A stretch of DNA of 64,000 nt, taken from contig CANTFL010001360.1 of the NCBI GenBank assembly GCA_947650285.1, positions 533,183-597,182 on the forward strand, read 5' to 3'. Every line of letters starts with the position of its first letter. The stretch's first letter is position 1. Made by a program: the position numbers and the translations under genes. This document shows positions 48,501 through 58,111 of this stretch, in pieces. The notes beneath the pieces were generated by a model. That model was given only the letters and a program-made list of their open reading frames with translations, ran no database searches and was not told the DNA's origin. This DNA is from Hyaloperonospora brassicae. Taxonomy: Eukaryota; Oomycota; Peronosporomycetes; Peronosporales; Peronosporaceae.

Positions 48501-49660
48501 GGGTTTTATACTATTATCACTTCGTGACTTCCTAGACGTTAGGCGCTTATCAGTTGCTACTCTACGCTGGGATTGTTTCCTCAGAGATACCTTACGCCTC
48601 CTAGAGGCCGGGGCAGTAGGGCCCCCGTGGTTGCTATTTATCTTAGCACGCTCTATACGAGAGCTCATGTCATGAACGACATCTGGTGAAGAGTTACGTA
48701 ACTCGAACACTTCACCCAGCGGATTTCCACGATCAACTTGACGTACAGGGCCTAGCCCGAACACTCTGGCTTCTCGCCATCAATGTCGATACCGACATTC
48801 AGTGAGTTGCCATCGCGGCCTCCCCTCTACCGGTGGAATTTGACGTGCCACTTTACTCACACTAAACAAATTACATTCTTGATGACTCGGCCCTAGGCCA
48901 AACATGCTTGAAGCATGCAGTGACTCATTATCACAACGAGTATCAATCAACGGAGTTCAACTCTCTTCAAATACGTTAGAAGAGCTCCGCTCTATATTGA
49001 TGTCATTGACATTGTAGTTAGTTAACTCTGACATACCAATGTCCAGCTCATAGACATCTTCCGTCAATGACTCGCGCCAATAGTGATTCCTTTGCCTAGC
49101 GATGGTGGGTTCATGACTCTCACAAGCTTCGCTCGAAACATTGAGCGTGGCGACTAAGGTCTTCGACCTCCAATCGATCCATGGCTCATGGCGTTCAAGC
49201 CAAGCCATAACCAGGATGAGATCGTATCTCGAATCCAAATCGACGACAAGACAGCGTTCAATACTGTCAGAGTCCAAAAACTTTACACCTAAGTTCGACG
49301 GAACTTTAGGCACCGTGACGCGACTACCAGTCGCTAAACAAACGGTGATTGAATTACCCTCATGCGCTTTAAGCGCTTCAGCATATTGCTGACTTCCCTC
49401 AAGGGAACGACGTCGATCATAATTGCACGATGCTCCGGAGTCGATTAGGTTCGACCAATGCTTCTCAAAGCCTCTAGCTTTCGCCTCGGCGACTAACAAG
49501 CCAGGCTTGTATCCACGCTCTGTGCTGGCGGGCACAGAGCTCGGTGGGGCTAAGCCCTGTTTCAATCTACCTCGTAGAGAAGCAACAGAACTCAGTTCTA
49601 CCCCAGTAGGGCGCCCCGCACCTACTGGGTGTAGACTTTCCCCCGTGCCATACCAGGTGT
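45481..49660 (-). pseudogene. Family B pol pseudogene
   Basis: Protease: LIDSGASCNY near 49,450 and DLILVMAWLERHEPWIDW. RT: PLTAVSTPSGMLWEWLFMPQ (about 47,800-47,740), then TYFDNIFVHSRAM at about 47,665-47,628, where YFDD is YFDN, removing a metal-binding Asp. RNase H: VVCDASDFAIGSAL (about 47,205-47,161). Integrase: FVDRLSKMDHLAVVP and SHPQTDGQTERMN (46,396-45,956). C-terminal domain: RRRFIEPFTVVAKKLLAYTI (about 45,620). Stops and shifts separate these blocks, and 48,200-48,950 is especially broken. The 3' end overlaps the antisense coiled-coil ORF by about 30 nt. Confidence 0.8.
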
Positions 49661-50655
49661 CTGGTTGTGGCTAGGGTTTCGACCCATAGGAGTCGGTTGT
49701 TGATTACGCAAAGGACAAGTGGGACGCAAGTGTTTAGTGCTTCCGCACATATAACAGCGTCTCACTTCCTGTCGTTGCTCTGCAACATGAAGCTTTGCTT
49801 TACCTTCATCTTTACATGGCTGAGATCCATCGGTTCTGGCTTATAGTAATCCGAGGTGCTCGCAGAGGTCGCCCTCGCAAAGCTTGGGTTGTACTCATTT
49901 CAACCAAGTTTGGCCGACCTGAAGTTGTGCTTAGCATTTTGAGCGATGATAACAGCTTCCTCATAAGTAGAGGGATGGACCCGAAACACCTCGGTCTTGA
50001 CGACGGCATTACGAAGAACTTTCATGAATACAGTTACATAGACTGTCTCAGGGAGAGGGTCAGACTGCATAGCAGCCATACGAGTTCTCAACTCTTGGAC
50101 ATATTCCGTTAACTCATATTTATCCTGACGGGTAGACGAGAAACGTGAGTGCACGCGGTAAGCCTGGTTAGGCGTCGAGAAAACTCGCAAAAGGTCTAAC
50201 TTGAGCGAATCCAATGTGGGAAACGCCAAGTCGACTGACGTGCCACACGTCAGAGCCCACTCTCTAGCTCTTCCATTGAGCTTGGAGATCGCCAGAGAGA
50301 CCCGCTGGTACTCCAGTGAGATGAGGCCAGAGCTCATGGCCATCTCAATCTCACGGATCGAGAGGACGGGATTTTTCCTCTCCTTCCCGGAGTAATCTTT
50401 AACGTCCACCCGAAGAAGACGAGACTTAACCTCTTCATCTGGCATCGCCACGTAGCGTGTCGGCATATCCGACGATACTTGGTTTTGAACCTGCCATAAA
50501 AAGGCCGTTTCATACTTCATGAAGTTCTCGACTCGTGCATTGAGCACGTCGGGACCTTGCGCAGCTAAGTCCTCAACATATTCTGGGCCCATGACCGCGT
50601 TCAGCGTATCAAGCGCAACCTTTTGGGCCACAGTGAGATGTGTGGATTGCTCCAT
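49661..50655 (-). pseudogene. Family B gag (nearly intact core, one stop before the zinc knuckle)
   Basis: Starts MEQSTHLTVAQKVALDTLNA at 50,655. It runs 251 codons through a retrotransposon gag core (KLNGRAREWALTCGTS; STRQDKYELTEYVQELRTRM) to a stop at 49,900. In the continuing region, EPMDLSHVK and a CCHC knuckle CYMCGSTKHLRPTC (49,756-49,715) are still readable after a frame change. So gag was about 330 residues before breaking. Confidence 0.75.
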
Positions 50656-50696
50656 CCTTACAGAGCATCAGTCGTAACAACTCAGGTATATATTGA

Positions 50697-50713
50697 ATAC
50701 AAGTGCTACCCAT
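50697..50713 (-). other. Primer-binding-site candidate of family B
   Basis: On the minus strand, directly after the 5' LTR end CTACA, the sequence ATGGGTAGCACTTGTATT resembles the TGGTAGCACTTTG that follows the family A 5' LTR. The leading TGGTAGCA is what an initiator-Met tRNA 3' end would pair with in family A. Confidence 0.5.
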
Positions 50714-51195
50714 TGTAGCGGCGCTACACAGCGCCTTGAGTCAGAGGAAGACTTTACGCTCTACGAGCAACTTTGGTTCAAAGATCTCGAGTCAGAGAGT
50801 CAACAAGCGCAAAGAACTTACGGTCCCTGTTACAGGGGGACCAAACGATTCAAAAAATTCACAGCACAGAGTTCTCATGAGCAGCTACCTTCACAAGCGT
50901 TGCTAGCTCTTACGATCAAGACGCCTCATGAGACACGTGTCTTATGTTGATCAATATGGGAACTGAACTTTGATCCTGTTTATCGAAAAGAACACCTCAG
51001 AACAACGTACATAACCTAGTCGCTACTGTTCTAATTAATACCTCCTAAAAGGTCAAATAATTCCGTGGCTGACACACGTCAGCCCCAGACAACTGATACG
51101 GTGTTCTAATATCAATTTTAATGGGACTCCGACCTTTGTGTACCACACATATTATGTAACCCGTTAAACACACCATGTTGTGTAACCCTCTTACA
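50714..51195 (-). repeat. Family B 5' LTR
   Basis: 482 bp. On the plus strand it begins TGTAGCGGCGCTACA (a hairpin) and ends CTCTTACA. Core identical to the 3' LTR over 433 bp; outer ends diverged. Confidence 0.9.
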
Positions 51196-53135
51196 ATAAA
51201 TTACCCATCGACGGCAGAGGGTCTTTTCTGGCGAAGAGTCTGGAAACGCATGCCTTGGATCAAGTCGAAGCCGGTTCAGGAAGACTACGAGGACAGGCGT
51301 TTGCAGTAACCGGTAGTGCAGGAGACGCAACACCACTAACGGCTCCCGGTTGAAACGCAGGGGACTGGATAGAAGGCGCCACGACAGTATGATGCGATAC
51401 CGAGCCCAGAATCTCAGCACCGCTATCACCGGGGTCTTCTGGATCGATGGCATCATCAAGGGCAGTCTCTTCCAGATGCTCGTAGGCGGTGAACTGATTC
51501 GATCCTGTGTGTCTCTTTCGAGACATATTGACTGGCAGCGACGTAAATCACGCTTGGTAGGCTTGTTGTATGGCTCCCTTCCCAGATGCCCAAATCAGTC
51601 GAAGCGTCGCTTGTGCGGTAGGTCGCAAATCAGAAAGTGGAAAATATACCCGATAGTAGCGGTGAAACAGTCGTAGTTCGAGGTGCAAGGGCCCTGCCAT
51701 CATGGCGCGATCCCGATAATACGACTAGAGTTCAGGTGACGCGAAATCGGCGTAAGAAGTGACCATAGAGAAGAGACGTCAGCCCACTATAGCAGTGATG
51801 AAACCAGTAAGCAGCCAATGAGTCCAAGACGAAGTCAAAGCGAATTTTTATAGGCAAAAGTCCGACCGCGAAAGTCCACATGCGAAAGCAGAGACGCATT
51901 ACATTGAAGGCGAGAGGTATATGCGTAAGCCGAAACAAATCGAAGTCCTGGAGAAACTGGAAGTGCTTATGTAGAAGCGCACGTAAAATAGACGTCAAGC
52001 GTCGGATTAGGTGCTAGACGGATCAGCTGGCGTGCTTACTCAAATCGATAGATTCCAACATACAATCAGAATTTTGCGCGCCTGCTGAAACGGAGAAGGC
52101 CTGTTACATGTCATCAATTTATTTAGTGATAACAAAATTCCAATCCATTGATTAGAGCCCATGACAATCGTCGTTAGAAATAATTCCTTGCTGGTTTGTG
52201 CCGGCTATGAAATCTGTAAGCATATCATCAATCGAATAAAGATAATCCGCGACGAATGAACGAGACTCGATGCTTGTGTTTGTATGTACGCAAAGGTGAA
52301 CCAGAAGCAATTACCGTTCATTCGGCGTATTTAGCTGTATGCAACATGATCTTCAGTCTTACCTCAAGAGTGGACTTGTTTCATTCACTCGCACGCTTCC
52401 ACCAGTGCAATGTGGTAACTGTGTGGACCAACTCACACAAAGTGAGCCCACTTTAGAAGCAAGTTGCTCTGCTACACCTGCCGAATCAATTGCTGGCTGG
52501 AGTGGGCCGTCCATGTATCTCCTCCATGCCTTCGGATAAGCGACAACTCATGCCGACACGCAGTTGTAATTGTATACGCGCCATAGCCTGTGTATTGATG
52601 TCAATGCATCTCCCTCATGCGTACAGAATTTTAGAACTCACTATGTACTGTCGGGCTTGTCGGCCGTCGACTGATGCATTTCATTCCAATTAACGCCTCT
52701 TTTGTTATAAGCTGCAAAGGACAAACCGTCCGTCAACTCGTTCTAGCTTGTCTACTGTTGCGTGAACAAGTTCGGGTTCGGACACGAAAGAAATCACATC
52801 ATAACAAAAGACTGCGATCAATCATTTGGTGGATCATGTTTCAGCATTAAAGAAGTAAACAAGTGGATGTGACAGATCTGTCTGCGATCATGCATGTACC
52901 TAAGTAAACACACCTTTCTTACTTTCCGTAATAGGTCAATAATCACTCTATCGAGGTACCATTAAATACGTACCACAAAGTTATTGATCATGTAGTTAGC
53001 GCACGTCCAATTTCAAGCAAAAGGCAGCTGGCGCGATCAGGTATGATGTGCTCAAAGTGGTTGCAAATCATACAGCTCCTGTGACCAACATGTTTAGGCT
53101 AAATGGAGTACGACAGATAGTTCATCAGTCATGCG
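51196..53135. other. AT-rich DNA with weak minus-strand coding remnants
   Basis: On the minus strand, 51,998-51,732 and 51,526-51,260 hold frames with fairly protein-like composition (for example an acidic LEETALDDAIDPEDPGDSGAE), broken between them. I do not recognise them. They may be a host gene fragment or old transposon coding sequence. The remainder to 53,135 shows nothing. Confidence 0.4.
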
Positions 53136-54428
53136 GTGGTAGCAAGATCCCTTGCATGATCACATATGGTATCAAGGGTTGATCTTGTCCATGCAGATGT
53201 AAATATAGTCACAGCTGTGTGTACCACACGTGGACGAAGAGTGGCAAGAGAGCACGCTAGGACGAAGCCGCGAGCCAGAACTTTGTCGACTATACCACCA
53301 TCACTTGCTTTCTAATTGCTCTACTGCTCGAGTTATACTTGTAATTGTTCTAAGCCAGCTCCGTCACGGACAAGTTCATTGTTCGTCCGCACTGACACAA
53401 TCTTCTACATTTGATCACAAACGATAAAAAAAGTCTGAACGAAGCACACGGTATAGATGTTTTTACATGAAGCACCGTGGCATAGGTGATTGCACTGCCT
53501 TCGTCATTTTGTGATCGATTAGCGCTCACGACTCCAACACGCAGCGCCGCAATTGAGATTGTGGTCGACGCATAATTTAGCGCTACCGCTTCTAAAAATG
53601 GCGTGGTCTATCTTGCTGCAAATCTTAGTCGACAGCACCAAGATGCACTGTGTGTCCATCGGCACATCGTGTACTGTCGATAGCGGAAAAAACGCCGTGT
53701 GTGCGCGTTGCACCCACCGTTTCTACGTACTTCATTTGCGATCCGTAGCAACTCTGCTTTTCTACCACTTTTGATTTCATATGTGTCGGCCCTACAGTGA
53801 TCTTGTGACTCGTTCGTAGATGGGTGGAATGATCGATACAAACTATTATGAGATGTCCGTTGCGCCTCGTTACAACCCTTTTAGTGAAGTAAGCCTCATT
53901 CTTGATCGACCTCTTTCTCAGTTCGGGCCTATTCGTCGTGTGCAAATTGCACAAGGCTGGCTATACATTCGTTTAACGCATCTGTCTGCGAATATGCCAA
54001 GGGCGCTTTCCGCGTGTTACGTTCCCGTATCCACGATGACTTTGTCATAAATCTACTGTCTGCAGCCACACTGGCAACGATAGCACGAAATACCCTACTA
54101 GTACCCTTCTTGTCAGATGTAGGATGTTCGTTTCTAGTATCACACCATAGCCTAGTAGTCGATCCTCCTTCTTCATCTGGCATCGACACGATGTTGTACA
54201 AGCTCTGCGATTTACAGCTCAACGAAACACAGCGCATTAGTAGAGCAATCAGAAAGCAAGTGATGGTGGTATAGTCGACAAAGTTCTGGCTCGCGGCTTC
54301 GTCCTAGCGTGCTCTCTTGCCACTCTTCGTCCACTTGTGGTACACACAGCTGTGACTATATTTACATCTGCATGGACAAGATCAACCCTTGATACCATCT
54401 GTGACCATGAGAGAGATCTTGCTGCCAC
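53136..54428. mobile_element. 1.3-kb element with about 190-bp inverted terminal arms
   Basis: The left arm 53,136-53,325 is the reverse complement of 54,239-54,428. It is near-perfect over the inner 159 bp (53,167-53,325 versus 54,239-54,397) and diverges outward. The spacer is about 910 bp. Both arms contain GGACGAAG..GGCAAGAGAGCACGCTAGGACGAAGCC-like sequence in opposite orientation. The spacer has a minus-strand frame (54,237-53,929, about 100 codons) without recognisable domain. Long inverted ends around a short interior fit a non-autonomous DNA transposon, Mutator-like in style, but no target duplication was identified and the assignment is inference. Confidence 0.6.
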
Positions 54429-54806
54429 TTTCAGTCTACTAGTACGCTGCTGGTCATCAACCAGCCGACCATGTAACGTCCGAACATCCGACGGAATAGA
54501 CGACCAGCCTCTGAAGTTGCTATAGCTGCTAACACCGCTATTCAGTCGAAGGTTTTACGCTCAAACGACAGACCCATCTGTGCGGCTAACATACGCTACA
54601 GTGATTGTTTTCAGAGAAACCGCAAAAAACGAGAGACCAAACAGTACGTATATGAACAACGTGGTCACGTGTAAAAGGTGGACCAGCATCTGCAACGCAA
54701 AGGTCCAACATGCGATAGAAACAGCATTGCGAGCACTGCGCTTTTTCGAATCCCAACTTCTTCGTTCGCGCCGCGTCTGCCGCGATGAAGCGCTTTGCGT
54801 TCGTTT
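54429..54806. other. Upstream region of the carbonic anhydrase gene
   Basis: No ORF or repeat of note; leads into the promoter elements at 54,807-54,856. Confidence 0.5.
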
Positions 54807-54856
54807 CTCATTCCTCGTTTGTCGCTCAACTTCGCACTTCTCTCATTCCTTTGTTT
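54807..54856 (+). promoter_or_regulatory. Two initiator-like elements of the carbonic anhydrase gene
   Basis: CTCATTCCTCGTTT (54,807-54,820) and TCTCATTCCTTTGTTTG (from 54,841) both match the oomycete initiator plus flanking element (CTCATTYY then a T-rich block). They place transcription starts about 40-75 nt before the ATG at 54,884. This also argues against the in-frame ATG at 54,785 as start. Confidence 0.6.
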
Positions 54857-54883
54857 GACTCAGCCTTCACTACGTCCCGAGAG

Positions 54884-55893
54884 ATGAAGACCGTCATTTT
54901 CGTCGCGGCTGCCATCGCGGCTAGCGCCTCATATGTTTCCGCCGGTGTCGCCATGAGCCCCACTTGGGGGTATCGCGCTAAGGACAAGACCATGGTGCAC
55001 ACCTCGACGTGGAAAACCAACTGGCCAGCATGCGGTGGCACGCATCAGTCTCCCATTGACATCGACACGACTCCCAGGTCTCGCAGATCGAGGACGTTAC
55101 CACTCGAGTTTCACGGACGCTGCCCCACGTACAACCTGACGGATCCCCACGAACCGCTCGAGGTGGACGTTGCAGGAGGTGCGCCCGTCACTACTTTTTC
55201 ACATGCATCTTGGCTGCGCGGTAACTTTTAACGCCATTTATTGATTGTGCATCCAGGCGACTGTGGTGTTACGCTGCAAGGTGAGGAGTACAGCATGAAG
55301 CAATTCCACCTCCATACTCCTTCGGAGCACACTATCAACGGAGTCCATCTGGACGGCGAGATCCACTTCGTACACGCGACGAGTGACAGCGAGGCGCTGC
55401 TAGTGGTGGGAATCTTCCTCAAGGTTGGCCCTGTTACGGACGAGTGGCTAAAGCCCGTTCTAGACGCGTTGGAGCTGGTCAACAGCACCACAACTAAGAC
55501 CGATGCCCTTGTCGTCGATCTGTACGTTTACTGTGCACGACATCATGCTTTCGTGACGTCTTTTAACAGCTTTTTCATTGTCAATCCGTGTGCAGAAACT
55601 CCTACTTTGAATTGGTGAGGAAGGCCGCGGTGATAGGTGGTGTCTACAACTACGCTGGCAGTCTGACGACTCCTGGGTGTGAAGAAAATGCTGACTGGTG
55701 GGTGGTGGAGAACCCGATCAGGATCTCCGCCATTGACTTTGGCCGTCTTCACCAGGACCTGGTTGAGTACCACATCACGGACGACGGCGACAACGCTCGC
55801 TCGGTGCAGCCTCTGAATGACCGTGTAGTCACCCGCTACCGATACAGATCCTCGAAGAAACGCAACACTTCGGTCAACTTTTCGCCACTGTAA
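54884..55893 (+). CDS. Secreted alpha-carbonic anhydrase (three exons)
   Basis: Catalyses CO2 hydration to bicarbonate at a zinc centre. Exons 54,884-55,178, 55,257-55,521 and 55,596-55,893; introns of 78 and 74 nt (GTGCGC..CAG and GTACGT..CAG); 285 residues, in phase throughout. Residues 1-20 (KTVIFVAAAIAASASYVSA) are a signal peptide. Family landmarks: GGTHQSPIDI (51-60), QFHLHTPSEH with zinc ligands H116 and H118, EIHFVH with the third ligand H135, and YAGSLTTPGC near the C-terminal third. All zinc ligands and the gatekeeper Glu/Thr positions are present, so activity is expected. It is a host gene surrounded by transposons on both sides. Secreted alpha-CAs are known from Phytophthora, where some are infection-induced; a role here is inference. 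The first donor GTGCGC is off the GTRNGT consensus, so that junction is slightly less certain. Confidence 0.92.
55179..55256 (+). other. Intron 1 of the carbonic anhydrase gene
   Basis: Removal joins VDVAGG to DCGVTLQG, restoring the family's reading. The intron has an in-frame stop. Confidence 0.8.
55522..55595 (+). other. Intron 2 of the carbonic anhydrase gene
   Basis: GTACGT donor and GTGCAG acceptor; removal joins LVVDL to NSYFELV in phase. Confidence 0.85.
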
Positions 55894-56501
55894 GCGGCGA
55901 TCTGGGTGTTGGATCTACGATGTGTCGTTTTCGTTCGAGTGGGTGGGCGGGCGGGCGAGTGAGCGAGGAACAGTGGAGCACGAGCCACTTTACATTTCCG
56001 TTAATTGAGTCCTTCTATGTTCTTGTTCTACCTTTTTCTCGTGAGTCCTGTAACTTTCTACTGCATGACAAAGCAAGCCGGTTCGATTGAACGAATACTG
56101 CGATGAAGTAAACATCAATAGCGTGTTTTGGTCGTAACAATCACAATTGACCGCATAGTGGAAGGGGCTAGGCCACAATGCCCATTCGTGCGAGAGAACC
56201 GCTACGACTCTATGTGTTGGTCAAGCGCATCGCGCTTCTAAGTTGCCATCCCACGACGCTGCTGATCCGTGCGAAACAAAATTTGCAGAGACTGCCGTCT
56301 AGTGCAGCATTTGCCTTGTCGTTGTTACCGAAAGCAAATGACCCATGAGCGTATGATCATTGAGGTCGACTTACCGTACTCGTTTGGCTGATCAAATGGC
56401 AACGATGAGCTTGTCGCTCGTTTTGTCTTCTAGCTCAGCAAGAACACGCATCCTTGTTTCTATAACAGTTTCGATACGCATGAGAGTTGGCCGCGTGAGG
56501 T
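55894..56501. other. 3' flank of carbonic anhydrase up to the family A LTR
   Basis: Contains a G-rich GGGCGGGCGGGCGAG tract just after the gene (about 55,940-55,965). No gene seen. GAGGT (56,497-56,501) would be the left target-site copy of the following element; its partner is beyond the window. Confidence 0.5.
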
Positions 56502-56893
56502 TGTAACGGGGCAGCCCGTTACATGAAATTGTCACTTTAAAGGAAAGTGACAATAAAGAATATAAAGATGGATATTCTTTAAACAATATCACCAAAGTGG
56601 TGATATTGAAGGGTCGACCAAAGGGTCTGTTCATTGGTTGATATCGTGATGATATCAACCCACCAATCGCCGCAAGACGCGCGCAATGAGTGGTGACGAG
56701 ACGTCACCATACATCCAGTTATATTAGTATAGTTAAACTAAGTCAAACGAAGAGACAGTAGTTTAAAGACTTAATTATATTAATATAACAGTTCTACTTT
56801 TACCCTACCTACGCTTCCTCGCTTGCCACGTGTACGTCCGTCGGGGCACCCAAAACCCTTGCGTTAAGTTACGCAAGGGTGTGCCCCGTTACA
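56502..56893 (+). repeat. 5' LTR of the recent family A element
   Basis: 392 bp, TGTAACGGGGCAG...GTGCCCCGTTACA. Stems visible: TGTAACGGG with CCCGTTACA (56,502-56,523), GTCACTTT with AAAGTGAC (56,531-56,551), AAGAATAT with ATATTCTT (56,556-56,579), AATATCACC with GGTGATATT (56,585-56,607), GGTTGATATC with GATATCAACC (56,636-56,660), and CCCTTGCGT with ACGCAAGGG (56,856-56,879). The last is enclosed by GGGGCAC and GTGCCCC (56,843-56,887). Confidence 0.9.
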
Positions 56894-56895
56894 CC

Positions 56896-56908
56896 TGGTA
56901 GCACTTTG
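56896..56908 (+). other. Primer-binding site
   Basis: TGGTAGCACTTTG starts two bases after the LTR. TGGTAGCA is the start expected for an initiator-Met tRNA primer; the following bases differ from common examples, so the exact tRNA is uncertain. Confidence 0.6.
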
Positions 56909-56937
56909 TAGTCCTTCCAAGGACCACATCATCCAAC

Positions 56938-58092
56938 ATGAACATGTTGGATGAAGAAGACACCTTTCACGCCACGCGTGAAGGGTTTACCCATTTGAGT
57001 GACATCGAATGGGGTGCGGTAGAACGAATGAGTTCTACCGTAGGCGATCTCGTCGTTAGCGCCATGTTGGAGTCTCTAGACAGAGACCAACAACATGCTG
57101 CTATCGCCAAGTTCATTCAGAATGAACTTGCTCTCGAGAGGGAGAAAGTAGCCTTGCTTCACCAGCAAGGCTCTCAACAGGCCGAGCAGTTGAGAGAACT
57201 CGGTGCTCAACAGACGGAGCTGTTGAGACAGCAGCAATTCCATGCTGCTGTGGGCGGGACGGCGCATGCGCGTCGTCCCGAAGTCATGAAAGTTGACATC
57301 TCCAAGTACAGTGGAGTCCCGGAGGACTCCCTGTTACTATGGTTTGTCGAACTCGACAGAGCCCTAAGGGCTCGTCGCGTCGAAGATGAGCAAATGAAAC
57401 TCACATTTGCTCAGACCCACTTGGCAGGGCGTGCCAAAACTTGGTCCCTGGGACTCGAGAGTAGCGACCCAAATGTGTTTAGGTCGCTAGATGACTTCAA
57501 GTCCCGGCTCAGACAAACGTTTGAGCCGCCACGTGCTGAGTTCAGGGCTCGTTCAGAGCTCCTGAAACTCAAGCAGGGTAAGCGTGATGTGCACGCTTAC
57601 GCACAACATATACGACTCCTTGCGAGTAGTATAACTGCTAACCCAGTTCATGAACACACGTTGATTACGGTGTTCATGCAAGGGCTCGCAGAAGGGCCCG
57701 TCAGGAGCCATCTGTTCCGCCTTGAGCTGAATACGCTTGAAGAAGCGATATCAGCCGCGGAACAGGAAGACTTTAGCATGAGACAGGCTCATGCTAGCTC
57801 AAACTCTTATCGTCCACCGAGACGACAAGAGATCGGAGGTCCAGAACCAATGGACCTCTGCTATGTTGAGAGCGAGAGACCTCGCTCTTCAAACAACAAG
57901 CGATTGCAGAGGTGCAATCGCTGTCAGAAGTTAGGGCACTACGCATACGAGTGTAGTGCTCCACGCCCAGTACCAAACAGTACTGAGCGAAATGGACGAC
58001 CATTTGCCAGAAAGGGCAATGGGCGTGGGTCCAGCGCTGTTGCGAAGCCGCAACAGCGAGACGGACCATCAAAAAATGGTCGGGGTCAGTAG
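56938..58092 (+). CDS. gag: Gag polyprotein of family A
   Basis: 384 residues. It forms the particle core and binds element RNA. The N-terminal part (1-110) is acidic then Gln/Glu-rich helical (LHQQGSQQAEQLRELGAQQTE). The retrotransposon gag core is about 137-270 (LLLWFVELDRALRARRVEDE; LAGRAKTWSLGLES; ITVFMQGLAEGPVRSHLF). A GPEPMDLCYVE linker leads to a CCHC knuckle CNRCQKLGHYAYEC (326-339, CX2CX4HX4C) and a basic Arg/Gly tail. ATG 56,938 and ATG 56,944 are both possible starts, and both lie in the arms of an 11-bp hairpin (56,930-56,953). The frame ends at TAG 58,090-58,092, inside the stem of the frameshift hairpin. The neighbour pol is in the -1 frame. Confidence 0.92.
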   Translation: MNMLDEEDTFHATREGFTHLSDIEWGAVERMSSTVGDLVVSAMLESLDRDQQHAAIAKFIQNELALEREKVALLHQQGSQQAEQLRELGAQQTELLRQQQFHAAVGGTAHARRPEVMKVDISKYSGVPEDSLLLWFVELDRALRARRVEDEQMKLTFAQTHLAGRAKTWSLGLESSDPNVFRSLDDFKSRLRQTFEPPRAEFRARSELLKLKQGKRDVHAYAQHIRLLASSITANPVHEHTLITVFMQGLAEGPVRSHLFRLELNTLEEAISAAEQEDFSMRQAHASSNSYRPPRRQEIGGPEPMDLCYVESERPRSSNNKRLQRCNRCQKLGHYAYECSAPRPVPNSTERNGRPFARKGNGRGSSAVAKPQQRDGPSKNGRGQ

Positions 58093-58111
58093 GGGCGGAG
58101 CGCCCTACTGA
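58071..58111 (+). promoter_or_regulatory. -1 ribosomal frameshift cassette between gag and pol
   Basis: In the gag frame TC A AAA AAT gives the heptamer A AAA AAT (58,071-58,077), of the X XXY YYZ type. After 8 nt comes a perfect 9-bp stem: TCAGTAGGG (58,086-58,094) with CCCTACTGA (58,103-58,111) around an 8-nt loop. The gag stop codon TAG (58,090) is inside the 5' arm. The pol frame is open from upstream of the slip site onward, exactly one nucleotide back from gag. All three parts of a classical signal are therefore present. Function is predicted, not shown. Confidence 0.8.

Larger units (their letters stand above)
43598..51195 (-). mobile_element. Ty3/gypsy element with two LTRs (family B), interior degenerate
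   Basis: LTRs of 482 bp flank the element in direct orientation (43,598-44,079 and 50,714-51,195). In the minus-strand direction: 5' LTR, a primer-binding-like sequence, gag with CCHC, protease, RT, RNase H, integrase, integrase C-terminal domain, a purine tract and the 3' LTR. A plus-strand ORF is antisense between pol and the 3' LTR. Flanking 5-mers ATATA (left) and ATAAA (right) could be a decayed target-site duplication. The interior has many stops and RT has lost a catalytic Asp, so this copy is not autonomous. Yet 433 bp of LTR core are identical between the two ends. Confidence 0.88.

Noticed and set aside
54785..54883. Upstream in-frame ATG for the carbonic anhydrase
   Set aside because: Two initiator-like elements fall between it and ATG 54,884, and the later ATG directly starts a proper signal peptide.
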